Shown: positions 48,409 through 58,805 of the stretch, piece after piece
Numbering within the stretch: the stretch's first letter is position 1
How the letters are laid out: each line of letters starts with the position of its first letter
DNA from: Pseudomonas cavernae
Lineage (GTDB): Bacteria; Pseudomonadota; Gammaproteobacteria; Pseudomonadales; Pseudomonadaceae
Direction: 5' to 3'
NCBI RefSeq assembly: GCF_003595175.1
Contig: NZ_CP032419.1
Span: 4,464,001 to 4,528,000 of the forward strand
Length of the DNA: 64,000 nt
Notes under the pieces: model-generated
Databases searched by the model: none
Told to the model about the DNA's origin: nothing
What the model saw: the letters and a program-made list of their open reading frames with translations, nothing else
Position numbers and translations under genes: made by a program

Positions 48409-50472
48409 TCACTGGCTCACAGCAATGGCCTGATTGTTCATGATACGCGGAGTCAGGAAGACCAGCAGCTCGGACTTCTTATTCTGCACAACATCGCGCC
48501 TAAACAGTCGACCAAGGAAGGGCAGGTCGCCGAGAAACGGCACCTTGTCGACGGACGTGGTCTGGGTGTTGGAAAACACCCCGCCGATCACGATAGTCTC
48601 TCCGTCGGCCACCAACACCTTGGCATTGACCTCATTTTTGTTGATCGCGGGAACCCCCCCCGTAGACGCCACGACCGAAAAGTCCGGGGCATCCTTGGTA
48701 ACCTTGACCTCCATGATGATTCGGTTATCCGGCGTGATTTGCGGCGTAACCTCTAGCGACAGCGCCGCCTCTTTAAAGGAAGTACTGGTTGCACCGCTGG
48801 AACTGGCTTCTTGGTAGGGCACTTCGGAACCTTTCAGGATTTTGGCAGTTTCCTTATCCGATGTGACCACCTTCGGTTGCGACACGACCTCGCCGTTGCC
48901 GGTCTTTTCCATGGCCGACAGTTCCAGATCGAGAATGGTGTTGTCGGTGATAAATCCCAGATTCAATCCGGAGCTTGCCCCGGTGGCACCTAGATCGACA
49001 AAGGTCCCAGCATCGATTTCCAAAGGGTCACTGTTCTTGACTAGACTGTTCGAGCCGCCGACCACAAAGTTATTGTCGCCAACACTCACGCCACGCCACT
49101 CAACCCCGAGCGACTTGTCGTAATCGACATTGGCCTCGACGATGCGCGCCTCGATCATCACCTGGCGCACCGGGATATCCAATTGCGACACGATGCGCCG
49201 CAGCTCATCGAGCTTATCCTGAGTCTGGTAGGCGATAATGCTGTTGGTGCGATCATCCACCGTAATGGAACCACGCTCATCTTTACTGGCATCGCCACTA
49301 GTGACCGACTGGAACAGCTTGGCGATATCGGCCGCCTTGGCATAGTTGACTTGAATCAGCTCGCGGCGCAGCGGCGCAAGCTCGGCAATTTGCTTCTGCG
49401 ACTCCAGCTCTTGGCGCTCACGCGCAGCAATTTCATCAGCCGGAGCAACCAGCAGAACGTTGCCCACCTTGCGCTTGTCCAACCCCTTGGTTTTCAACAC
49501 CAGATCAAGCGCCTGGTCCCACGGCACATTTTGCAGACGCAAAGTGATATTGCCCTGTACGGTATCACTGGCCACCAAGTTCAGATCAGTGAAGTCGGCG
49601 ATCAACTGCAGCACCGAACGCACATCGATATCCTGGAAATTCAACGAAAGCTTCTCGCCGTTGTAGGCGAAGCTCTCGGCCTTGCGTTTCTCAACATCCT
49701 GCTGATTCAGCGGCTTGATGCTGACGGTCAACTTGTTGTCAGCTTGATAGGCCAAGTAGTCATAGAAGCCCGTTGGCTCAATGGTGATACTGGCTTTATC
49801 CGCCCCCCCCGCAGCACTGACGAACTGCACAGGCGTCGCAAAATCCTTGACATCCAGACGGACCCGGAGGCTTTCAGGCAATTGCGTTTTGGCGAAATCC
49901 AGGCGGATCTTGCCACCTTGCTCTTGAATATCCGGGCTTACCGAAGGATCGGACAGCTCGATCACTACATTGCCCTCACCCTGCTCGCCCCGCTGAAAGT
50001 CAATATTGCGGATAACCCGCCCTGAAGGTGCATAGCTTTTCTTGGCAACTATGGGTGCCGACGGCGCCACGCGCGATACCGGCGCAGCGTTGGAGCTCTC
50101 ACCAACCACCACATAAAGGGCATTACCTTCGGTGCGCGTGCTATAGGGGGCCAGGGTGGTGAGATTGATGATCAGCCGGGTACGATCCTTGGCCTCCACC
50201 ACCGTAACGCTGCGAGCATTACCAACGCCCAGCTCGCGATTCTTTGTGCCAAGGCCGTTCTTCACCCCCGGAAGATCCAGCGCGATGCGCGCCGGCTGTT
50301 CGATGGTATAACCACGTGGCGCAGCCACTGGCTCATCAAACGCCAGTTTGAGCTCCACCCGATCCCCCGGCAAAGCAGCCACATCAAGTGCCTGCAGATT
50401 TGCCGCCAGCAAAGCCGGCGACAGAAGCGCCGCAAGAAAAGAAACGCAGAGGCGCGAAAGAGAGCTCTTCAT
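48409..50472 (-). CDS. pilQ: Type IV pilus secretin PilQ
   Basis: The outer-membrane secretin through which type IV pili extend. A signal peptide is followed by AMIN domains (about 25-240), secretin/TonB short N-domain repeats and the C-terminal secretin barrel ending [12 protein letters not shown]. The start is placed at ATG 50472 (GGAATCTGAGA upstream, conserved signal-peptide start, 687 aa). An in-frame ATG at 50511 adds 13 residues and remains possible. Two G8 runs on the coding strand (48654-48661 and 49803-49810) are potential slippage sites. Confidence 0.94.
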   Translation of the reverse strand: MKSSLSRLCVSFLAALLSPALLAANLQALDVAALPGDRVELKLAFDEPVAAPRGYTIEQPARIALDLPGVKNGLGTKNRELGVGNARSVTVVEAKDRTRLIINLTTLAPYSTRTEGNALYVVVGESSNAAPVSRVAPSAPIVAKKSYAPSGRVIRNIDFQRGEQGEGNVVIELSDPSVSPDIQEQGGKIRLDFAKTQLPESLRVRLDVKDFATPVQFVSAAGGADKASITIEPTGFYDYLAYQADNKLTVSIKPLNQQDVEKRKAESFAYNGEKLSLNFQDIDVRSVLQLIADFTDLNLVASDTVQGNITLRLQNVPWDQALDLVLKTKGLDKRKVGNVLLVAPADEIAARERQELESQKQIAELAPLRRELIQVNYAKAADIAKLFQSVTSGDASKDERGSITVDDRTNSIIAYQTQDKLDELRRIVSQLDIPVRQVMIEARIVEANVDYDKSLGVEWRGVSVGDNNFVVGGSNSLVKNSDPLEIDAGTFVDLGATGASSGLNLGFITDNTILDLELSAMEKTGNGEVVSQPKVVTSDKETAKILKGSEVPYQEASSSGATSTSFKEAALSLEVTPQITPDNRIIMEVKVTKDAPDFSVVASTGGVPAINKNEVNAKVLVADGETIVIGGVFSNTQTTSVDKVPFLGDLPFLGRLFRRDVVQNKKSELLVFLTPRIMNNQAIAVSQ

Positions 50473-50526
50473 TCTCAGATTCCGTTGTGCAGACCGGTAA
50501 TTATTTTTCATTTCCCCACCCCAACC

Positions 50527-51054
50527 TTAAGAGCGCTCTTTGAGAGAGAGACTTCGCGGTCGCTCCAACCAGCCACCTTCACCATCCGGGACTATCTCGA
50601 CCACATCTACTTTCGCTTCGCTGATCGCGATAATGCGACCATTGTTGCGCCCCAAGTAATCGCCAACCCTGACCCGATGCACCCCCCCTGCACCGCTAAT
50701 CAAGGCATACATTCCTCCATCATTAGAGAGGGTACCGACCATTTCGAAGACTTCGATGTTGAAGCCCTCCAAAAATTGTTTTACCCGGGTTTCATCGGGC
50801 TTGATTTCCTTTGACCCCTTCGGCCGACTGACCAGATCAATCTTCACCGGCGGCTGGAATGGACTGCGCAACGCCGCCGCACTATAAGTAAAAGCCTCAT
50901 AGGGCTGAAATTTCGGCAGCGGCTCAATTGAGCCCTTGGGGCGAGCACGAACTTCATCCATGTAAGTTTGCAAATCCGTAAAGTCTCCGCTAGATCCGCA
51001 ACCTACCAGACCGCACAGCATCAAACCATACAAAGCAAGATGGGAGCTCTTCAC
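50527..51054 (-). CDS. pilP: Type IV pilus inner-membrane lipoprotein PilP
   Basis: 175 aa; lipobox LVGC (Cys19). PilP links the PilMNO inner-membrane platform to the PilQ secretin through its C-terminal beta-domain (KQFLEGFNIEVFEMVGTL ... VRVGDYLGRNNGRI). It overlaps pilO by 4 bp and ends before pilQ. Confidence 0.94.
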   Translation of the reverse strand: MKSSHLALYGLMLCGLVGCGSSGDFTDLQTYMDEVRARPKGSIEPLPKFQPYEAFTYSAAALRSPFQPPVKIDLVSRPKGSKEIKPDETRVKQFLEGFNIEVFEMVGTLSNDGGMYALISGAGGVHRVRVGDYLGRNNGRIIAISEAKVDVVEIVPDGEGGWLERPRSLSLKERS

Positions 51055-51674
51055 TTCTGCAGCCCCTTGTCGTTATAACGGTAAGTTTTCGCCAGAATAT
51101 TCATGCGCAACTTTGTCGAACTATCTGCACTGACCGGCTTAATCTCGAAATCATGCAACGTCACAATACGCGGTAGGCTGGAGACGCCACTTACAAACGT
51201 CGCCAGGTCATGATAAGAACCCACCACCGATATCTGGATAGGCAATTCGATATAGAACTGCTGAGCGACCTCCGGTAGAAGCTTGATCTCCTCAAACTCA
51301 AGACCACTACCCAGCCCCGTGCGCGTGATATCCTCAAGCAAACCAGGGACTTCCGTATCACTTGGCAATTGCCGCAGAAGAGCGCCGAAAGAAATCTCCA
51401 TCTCTTTCATCTGTTCTTTGTAAGCCTCGAGGTTGGCTGCCTGGAACGCCTTTGAGGAAAACTGTTCTTTTAGCGCCACCTCTTCAGCACGTCGTTGATC
51501 CAGCTGAGCCTCAAGATCTTTGAGGTGAAAGTTATAACCAAGAGCCAACACAACTATCAGCAGCAAAATACATACAATTACTTTGACCGCGGCAGGCCAT
51601 GCACCCAGGTTATTAACATCAAGGTCATTGATATCAATTTTCCGCAAACTTTCTAGCGAGTCGGCAAAGCTCAT
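51051..51674 (-). CDS. pilO: Type IV pilus alignment protein PilO
   Basis: 207 aa. A short cytosolic N-terminus and one membrane helix (about 33-50, VKVIVCILLLIVVLALGY) precede a coiled coil (about 52-100) and a periplasmic ferredoxin-like domain (about 110-200). It forms heterodimers with PilN. ATGA-type overlaps occur with pilN and pilP. Confidence 0.94.
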   Translation of the reverse strand: MSFADSLESLRKIDINDLDVNNLGAWPAAVKVIVCILLLIVVLALGYNFHLKDLEAQLDQRRAEEVALKEQFSSKAFQAANLEAYKEQMKEMEISFGALLRQLPSDTEVPGLLEDITRTGLGSGLEFEEIKLLPEVAQQFYIELPIQISVVGSYHDLATFVSGVSSLPRIVTLHDFEIKPVSADSSTKLRMNILAKTYRYNDKGLQK

Positions 51675-52242
51675 TTCTTGGCTCCTTCCGCTTCAACCGA
51701 TGGCTGAGTTTGCTGAACCGTCAACTGAAAGACATTTGCCTGATCCAAGGCGCCAGCAGTTACAGCCTTAACAGCGGTGAGGTTCGGCGCATCCAACCAA
51801 TCAGAGGCATCCAGGTTGCGCATGAGATTGGACACGCGATTGTTCGACTCCGCCGCGCCTTCAATTGCGATGCCTTTCCCCTTCATGCTGAGCGAGGTGA
51901 AATAAACACCATCCGGCAAGGTACGCGCCAGTTGATCAAACACGCGGCCAATAATCGAGCGGTTGCCCTGCAAATCCTGAATGATCTTCATCCGCTCAAG
52001 TAGTTGTTGCCGGCGAGTCTTCAGCTCACTGATTTCTTTGATGCGCGCATCCAAAACCGCAATCTCCTTGCGGATGAAGTCATTTCGAGCATTTTGCTGC
52101 TCTATCGCCGAATTAAGATATTGATCGCCAAGAAATACGACACCAGCAGCAAGAACCAAGACACCCGCGAGAGTCGCAAGAAATCGCTGCTTACGCTCCT
52201 CACGCAGTTGTTCACGCCAAGGCAGTAGGTTTATGCGCGCCA

Positions 52243-52243
<1 letters not shown>
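51671..52243 (-). CDS. pilN: Type IV pilus alignment protein PilN
   Basis: 190 aa starting MARINLLPWREQLREERK, the conserved cytosolic INLLPWR peptide that docks into the PilM groove. A membrane helix follows (about 22-40), then a coiled coil and periplasmic domain. ATG 52243 with GAGGAG overlaps the pilM stop (TGATG); the longer open frame to 52273 is not preferred. Confidence 0.94.
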
Positions 52244-53334
<1,091 letters not shown>

Positions 53335-53356
53335 TTACGGACTATTTATGTTTTTT

Positions 53357-53419
53357 CACATTAAATAACAGTCTTGACATAAGCGCAAATAGCTACCTCA
53401 CAAAAAAAGCGCTTATAAT
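53357..53419. promoter_or_regulatory. Divergent pilM/ponA promoter region with shared inverted repeat
   Basis: For pilM (minus): TTGCGC (53388-53383), 17-bp spacer, TTTAAT (53365-53360). For ponA (plus): a consensus TATAAT at 53414-53419 with no good -35. An 8-bp inverted repeat ATAAGCGC (53379-53386) / GCGCTTAT (53409-53416), centres 30 bp apart, covers the pilM -35 on one side and the ponA -10 on the other. Confidence 0.45.
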
Positions 53420-53491
53420 GTGAACGATTTTCCCCTTTTCGCTTTACCCTGCGTTCAACCCGTTCTTTTACTTGGAAATCCACAAGTTTTG

Positions 53492-55927
53492 ATGCGCCTG
53501 CTGAAATTCTTCTGGTGGCTCTGCGTCACCGTTTTTTGTGGGCTGCTGCTCAGTTTCAGCGGCGCCTATCTTTATCTGAGTCCCGGACTCCCGTCTGTCG
53601 AGTCGCTCCGCAGCATCCAACTGCAGATCCCCCTCCGGGTCTACAGCAGCGATGCCAAGCTGATTGCCGAGTTCGGCGAGATGCGGCGCTCCCCCATCCG
53701 CTTCGCGGATATTCCCCCAGATTTCATCACGGCGCTACTGTCCGCCGAGGATGATAATTTCGCGAATCATTATGGCGTCGATTTGACCAGTCTGATGCGT
53801 GCCGCCACGCAATTATTAAAGAGCGGGCAGATTCAAACCGGTGGCAGCACGATCACCATGCAAGTGGCGAAGAACTACTTCCTCACCAGCGAACGCAGCT
53901 TCTCGCGCAAGATCAGCGAGATCCTGCTGGCCCTGCAAATCGAGCGAGAACTGAGCAAGGACGAGATTCTCGAGCTGTACGTCAACAAGATCTACCTGGG
54001 CAACCGAGCCTATGGCATCGAGGCGGCCGCACAGGTGTATTACGGCAAGTCGATCCGCGACCTCAGCCTTGCGCAGATGGCGATGATTGCCGGCCTGCCA
54101 AAGGCGCCTTCACGCTTCAACCCGCTGGTCAACCCGACGCGCAGCAAGGAGCGCCGCGACTGGATTCTCGGGCGCATGTACAAACTCGGCAAGATCGACG
54201 AGGCACGCTACCAGGCGGCACTGAATGAGCCCATCGACGCCAGCTACCATGTCCCGACCCCGGAGTTGAATGCTCCTTACGTGGCCGAGATGGCCCGCGC
54301 CGAGATGGTCGGCCGCTATGGCAGCGAGGCCTACACCGAGGGCTTCCACGTCACCACCACGGTGCCGAGCCATCTACAGGAGGCGGCCAATACCGCCGTA
54401 CGCCAGGGGTTGATCAGCTACGACCAGCGTCACGGCTATCGCGGCCCGGAAACCCGCCTGCCGGGCATGACCCGGGAAACCTGGCAACTCGAACTGGCCA
54501 AACAGAAGTCCATCGGCGGCCTCGAGCCAGCCATCGTCACCCAGGTAGAAAAGAGCGGCATTCTCGTGTTGACTCGCAGCGGCCAGGAGGAAACTATCGC
54601 CTGGGACAGCATGAAATGGGCCCGCCCCTTCCTCAACACCAACAGCCTCGGACCGCGCCCGCAGCAGCCCGGCGATGTCGTGCAGATCGGCGACTTGATT
54701 CGCGTGCAGCGCCAGCAGGACGGCACCCTGCTGTTTAGCCAGATCCCCGCGGCGCAGAGTGCACTGGTTTCCCTCGACCCACAGAATGGCGCCATTCGCG
54801 CGCTGGTCGGCGGTTTCTCCTTCGAGCAGAGCAATTACAACCGCGCCGCCCAGGCCAAGCGCCAGCCTGGCTCCAGCTTCAAGCCCTTCATCTATAGCGC
54901 CGCCCTGGATCGCGGCTACACCGCCGCAACCCTGGTGAATGACGCCCCCATCGTATTCGTCGACGAATACCTGGATCAGGTCTGGCGACCGAAGAATGAC
55001 ACCAACACCTTCCTCGGACCGATCCGCCTGCGCGAGGCGCTCTACAGGTCACGCAACCTGGTGTCGATTCGCCTGCTGCAGGCCATCGGCATCGAGTATG
55101 CGCTGAACTACATCGAGCATTTCGGCTTCAACAAGCAGGAGCTGCCGCGCAACTTCTCCCTCGCCCTGGGCACTGCCAACCTCACCCCACTGGAGATCGC
55201 CGGCGGCTGGAGCGCATTTGCCAATGGTGGTTACAAGGTCCAGCCCTATCTGGTCGAACAGATCAACAGCCGCAATGGCGATTCGCTGTATATCGCCAAT
55301 CCCGCCAGCGTGCCGCATGACACCTCGGTCGCCCCACAAGTGCCCATTCCGCAGACTGTCGCCAGTGCGACGCTAAGCTCCCCCGCCGACCCAGGCAGCG
55401 CCAGCTCGCAGCCAGTCGTTGCCGAGCGGATCCTCGATGCCCGCACCGCCTACATCATGACCAGCATGCTGCAGGACGTGATCAAGCGCGGTACCGGACG
55501 GCGCGCCCTGGTCATGGGTCGCAGCGATCTGGCCGGCAAGACCGGCACCACCAACGAGTCCAAGGACAGCTGGTTCTCCGGCTACAACGCCGACTACCTC
55601 ACCACCGTCTGGGCCGGCTTCGATCAGCCGGAAAGCCTGGGTCGCCACGAATTCGGCGGCACCGTAGCCCTGCCGATCTGGATGGACTACATGAGCGCCG
55701 CCCTCAAGGACAAACCGGCACATTTACCGACGGAGCCGGAAGGCCTGCTCACCCTGCGCGTCGACCCACTCAGCGGCCGCGCCGCCACCCCAGGCACTCC
55801 CAATGCCTACTTCGAGCTGTTCAAGAGCGAGGATTCGCCGCCGCCGATGAGCGAGCTGGAGCCCGGCAGCAGCATTCCTGGTAGCCCGCTGCCGGCCGAC
55901 GACGCGGCCCCCATCGACCTGTTCTGA
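53492..55927 (+). CDS. ponA: Penicillin-binding protein 1A (PonA)
   Basis: A bifunctional class A PBP. 811 aa from ATG 53492, starting MRLLKFFWWLCVT with a membrane anchor. The glycosyltransferase-51 domain has EDDNFANHYGVD and GGSTITMQVAKN, followed by an OB-like insert. The transpeptidase domain has S461-SFK464, SRN and KTGTT. The C-terminal tail is Pro/Ser-rich. An upstream ATG at 53420 is in frame but adds non-conserved residues and overlaps the promoter region. The Shine-Dalgarno before 53492 is poor. Confidence 0.94.
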   Translation: MRLLKFFWWLCVTVFCGLLLSFSGAYLYLSPGLPSVESLRSIQLQIPLRVYSSDAKLIAEFGEMRRSPIRFADIPPDFITALLSAEDDNFANHYGVDLTSLMRAATQLLKSGQIQTGGSTITMQVAKNYFLTSERSFSRKISEILLALQIERELSKDEILELYVNKIYLGNRAYGIEAAAQVYYGKSIRDLSLAQMAMIAGLPKAPSRFNPLVNPTRSKERRDWILGRMYKLGKIDEARYQAALNEPIDASYHVPTPELNAPYVAEMARAEMVGRYGSEAYTEGFHVTTTVPSHLQEAANTAVRQGLISYDQRHGYRGPETRLPGMTRETWQLELAKQKSIGGLEPAIVTQVEKSGILVLTRSGQEETIAWDSMKWARPFLNTNSLGPRPQQPGDVVQIGDLIRVQRQQDGTLLFSQIPAAQSALVSLDPQNGAIRALVGGFSFEQSNYNRAAQAKRQPGSSFKPFIYSAALDRGYTAATLVNDAPIVFVDEYLDQVWRPKNDTNTFLGPIRLREALYRSRNLVSIRLLQAIGIEYALNYIEHFGFNKQELPRNFSLALGTANLTPLEIAGGWSAFANGGYKVQPYLVEQINSRNGDSLYIANPASVPHDTSVAPQVPIPQTVASATLSSPADPGSASSQPVVAERILDARTAYIMTSMLQDVIKRGTGRRALVMGRSDLAGKTGTTNESKDSWFSGYNADYLTTVWAGFDQPESLGRHEFGGTVALPIWMDYMSAALKDKPAHLPTEPEGLLTLRVDPLSGRAATPGTPNAYFELFKSEDSPPPMSELEPGSSIPGSPLPADDAAPIDLF

Positions 55928-55947
55928 GCTCGCTGCAAATAGCGCCC

Positions 55948-55982
55948 AATAAAAAGCCCCGCATCGGCGGGGCTTTTTATTA
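55948..55982. terminator. Bidirectional terminator, ponA/maeB
   Basis: AATAAAAAGCCCCGC-ATC-GGCGGGGCTTTTTATT is a symmetric stem with A- and T-tracts, placed between the convergent ponA and malic enzyme genes. Confidence 0.9.
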
Positions 55983-55993
55983 CATCTCAGCAG

Positions 55994-57262
55994 TCAGGCC
56001 TTGAACACCTCATCCACCGAGTTCAGCGGATAGTGCGCCGGATATGGCAAGGTCGCCACACCGCTCTCGATCGCCGCTTTCGCCACGGCATCGCAAACCA
56101 CGTTGATCAGACGCACATCCATCGGCTTGGGAATGATGTAGTCGCGACCGAACTCCAGCTTGATGCCACCGTAAGCGTCGCAGACCTCCTGCGGCACCGG
56201 TAGTTTGGCCAGATCGCGCAAAGCCAGGGCGGCGGCGATCTTCATCTCTTCGTTGATACGGGTCGCGCGTACGTCCAGCGCGCCACGGAAGATAAAGGGG
56301 AAGCCGAGCACGTTGTTGACCTGGTTCGGGTAGTCCGAACGACCGGTGGCCATGATCACGTCGCTGCGGGTGGCCTTGGCCAGCTCCGGCTTGATTTCCG
56401 GGTCCGGGTTCGAGCAGGCAAACACGATCGGATCGGCCGCCATGCGCTTGAGGTCATCCGCACTCAACAGGTTGGCGCCGGACAGGCCAACGAACACGTC
56501 GGCACCGTCGAGCGCTTCGGACAGGGTACGCTTGTCGGTCTCGTGGGCGAACACCGCCTTGTATTGGTTGAGGTCGTCGCGGCCGGCATGGATCACGCCC
56601 TTGCGATCGACCATCAGGATGTTCTCGACCCTCGCGCCCATGCTCACCAGCAGCTTCATGCAGGAGATCGCTGCAGCGCCGGCGCCCAGGCACACCACCT
56701 TAGCGTTGGCCAGGGTCTTGCCGACGATTTCCAGGGCGTTGAGCATGCCGGCGGCGGTGACGATCGCCGTGCCGTGCTGGTCATCGTGGAACACCGGGAT
56801 GTCGCACTGCTCGATCAGCGCACGCTCGATCTCGAAGCATTCCGGCGCCTTGATGTCTTCCAGGTTGATGCCGCCGAAGGTGATGGAGATGCGTTTGACG
56901 GTATCGATGAAGGCCTGCGGACTTTCCGAGTCGACTTCGATGTCGAACACATCGATACCGGCGAAGCGCTTGAACAGCACGCCCTTGCCTTCCATGACCG
57001 GCTTGGAAGCCAGCGGGCCAAGGTTGCCGAGACCAAGAATCGCGGTGCCATCGGAGATCACTGCGACCAAATTGCCCTTGCCGGTGTACTTGAAGGCCAG
57101 CTCAGGATCGCGGGCAATTTCACGTACCGGTTCAGCCACACCCGGGCTGTAGGCCAGCGACAGATCGCGGGCAGTGGCGGTGGGCTTGGTCAGCTCGACG
57201 CTCAGTTTCCCCGGACGCGGGTGGGCGTGATAGTCGAGAGCGGCAGTTTTCAGATCAGACAT
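55994..57262 (-). CDS. maeB: Malic enzyme, short form
   Basis: Oxidative decarboxylation of malate to pyruvate with NAD(P)+. 422 aa with YSPGVAEPVREI, GLGNLGPLASKPVMEGK, FHDDQHGTAIVTAAG and the dinucleotide fold VVCLGAGAAAISCMKLLVS. It has only the malic domains and lacks the C-terminal phosphotransacetylase-like half of E. coli MaeB, as in PAO1. ATG 57262 is chosen for the conserved start MSDLKTAALDYHA; the frame to 57355 is discounted. Confidence 0.92.
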   Translation of the reverse strand: MSDLKTAALDYHAHPRPGKLSVELTKPTATARDLSLAYSPGVAEPVREIARDPELAFKYTGKGNLVAVISDGTAILGLGNLGPLASKPVMEGKGVLFKRFAGIDVFDIEVDSESPQAFIDTVKRISITFGGINLEDIKAPECFEIERALIEQCDIPVFHDDQHGTAIVTAAGMLNALEIVGKTLANAKVVCLGAGAAAISCMKLLVSMGARVENILMVDRKGVIHAGRDDLNQYKAVFAHETDKRTLSEALDGADVFVGLSGANLLSADDLKRMAADPIVFACSNPDPEIKPELAKATRSDVIMATGRSDYPNQVNNVLGFPFIFRGALDVRATRINEEMKIAAALALRDLAKLPVPQEVCDAYGGIKLEFGRDYIIPKPMDVRLINVVCDAVAKAAIESGVATLPYPAHYPLNSVDEVFKA

Positions 57263-57365
57263 AAATGGCAATCCCGCTTTTTTGTGCTGTTGAACAAACA
57301 GGCGGCCGAGCATACGCAAAGTGCTGCTGACCCACAAGGCAGGATTGTCCGACAAGTCAATCCTT

Positions 57366-58805
57366 CTAATGAACTACTTTCAACCAGTCTCCAGGCGATG
57401 GTTGACCGCTTGGATACTGGTGATTGAGCAGGCGCAGATTGGCCTCGGCATCGCGGGATAACGGGCTGTCCTTGGCCAGTTCGGCGAAGCTCTGACCGGC
57501 CTTGGCACGCACCAATTGCAGGCGCATCGGCTGGGCCAGTTTGCGCTCATCGGCAGTCAGCGGATGAAAGCTCTTGATGGTCTGTAGGAACTGATCATCC
57601 ACGCCTTCCAGCGAAGCGCCCCCCTTCACCGCCGCGACGAAGAGGAAGGCCTTGCTGTCCTTGAAGATCACCGCGACACGCTTGGCCGGCCGCCCCGGGA
57701 TGACCCCGGTGTAGCCCTGCAGCCCTGCCTGCTGCAGCGGCTCCGCTTGTGCCAAGCGTTGGCCGCCGAGACGGGCCTGGAGAAACGCCTCCGGCGTGTC
57801 CTTGGCGCGATCCAGTTGCATGGCGATCAAAGCCTGGCGATCGGCGCTCACAGCGATCAGCGCCTCGGGACGATTATCCATGGACCAACCCTGCGGAGCG
57901 CTAAGAGTGAAACCCAGGCCGGCATGGTAGAAACTCTGCCCGCGGCGCACGCCGGTGGCTTCCGAGTCGCCGAACGGCAAGCCCTGCAGATGCTGAAGGA
58001 ACACCTCGCGATTGGTTTGCTGGCCGCCAGCGCCGGCCAGCGCACGCGCCGGCCCGACCGCTTGCTGCAGGCGCCGGTCGTTGTCCGGATGGGTATCGAA
58101 CACGCCGTGATAACCGCTGGTCGGCACCGCCTGGCCGCGCCTGGTCGCCTGATCGCGGGCAAAGTCCTCCTGGCTCTTCAGCACCTTGACCACCTCGACC
58201 ATCGCCTGCGGATCGTAGCCGCTGCGCGCCAGGTATTGCGCACCGAGGCTGTCGGCCTGCAATTCCATGTCGCGGCCGTAACCGCGCACCATCGCGGTGC
58301 CGAGCACATTGGTCAGATCACCGGCGGCACCGACCCCGGTACCGATCGCCACCGCCTGACCGAGCATACCCCAGGCCATCGACTGGCTCTGCTGCTGCAC
58401 GCCGTGCCGTGCCGTGACGTGGCCGACCTCATGACCGAGCACCGCAGCCAATTCGGCTTCGGAATTGAGGTAGGCGAGCAGCCCGCGATGGATATAGATG
58501 TAGCCACCAGGCAGGGCGAAGGCATTGATGTCGGCGCTATCGATCACCGTGAATTGATACTTCAGGTTATCGCGATGACTATACCGGGCGACACGTTCAC
58601 CAACCTGCTGCACGTAGGCTTGCAGTTTCTCGTCGGCGTAACGCGGGTATTCCTTGCCGATGTCCTGACTGGCGCGACGACCGAGGTCGAGCTCCTGCTG
58701 CTCGCTCATCATCACGAAATTGCTTTCGCCGGTGGCGGGATTGGTCGCGCAGCCGGCCAGCGTCGCGGCCAACAGCACCAGCAGCACAAGGAACTGCAGC
58801 TTCAT
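57366..58805 (-). CDS. M48-family zinc metallopeptidase lipoprotein
   Basis: 479 aa; lipobox LAGC (Cys19). Zinc motif HEVGH (125-129) with the third ligand in ELQADSLGAQYLARSG. A C-terminal region (about 265-479) carries FTLSAPQGW and a LysM-like end. It resembles BepA/YfgC-type periplasmic proteases in outer-membrane quality control, although tetratricopeptide repeats are not obvious. Its ATG overlaps the nuclease stop by 4 bp, so the two are likely translated together. Confidence 0.87.
   Translation of the reverse strand: MKLQFLVLLVLLAATLAGCATNPATGESNFVMMSEQQELDLGRRASQDIGKEYPRYADEKLQAYVQQVGERVARYSHRDNLKYQFTVIDSADINAFALPGGYIYIHRGLLAYLNSEAELAAVLGHEVGHVTARHGVQQQSQSMAWGMLGQAVAIGTGVGAAGDLTNVLGTAMVRGYGRDMELQADSLGAQYLARSGYDPQAMVEVVKVLKSQEDFARDQATRRGQAVPTSGYHGVFDTHPDNDRRLQQAVGPARALAGAGGQQTNREVFLQHLQGLPFGDSEATGVRRGQSFYHAGLGFTLSAPQGWSMDNRPEALIAVSADRQALIAMQLDRAKDTPEAFLQARLGGQRLAQAEPLQQAGLQGYTGVIPGRPAKRVAVIFKDSKAFLFVAAVKGGASLEGVDDQFLQTIKSFHPLTADERKLAQPMRLQLVRAKAGQSFAELAKDSPLSRDAEANLRLLNHQYPSGQPSPGDWLKVVH

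Noticed and set aside
53374..53419. TTGACA (53374) paired with TATAAT (53414) as a ponA promoter
   Set aside because: The 34-bp spacing is twice what sigma-70 accepts; only the -10 is kept as a candidate.
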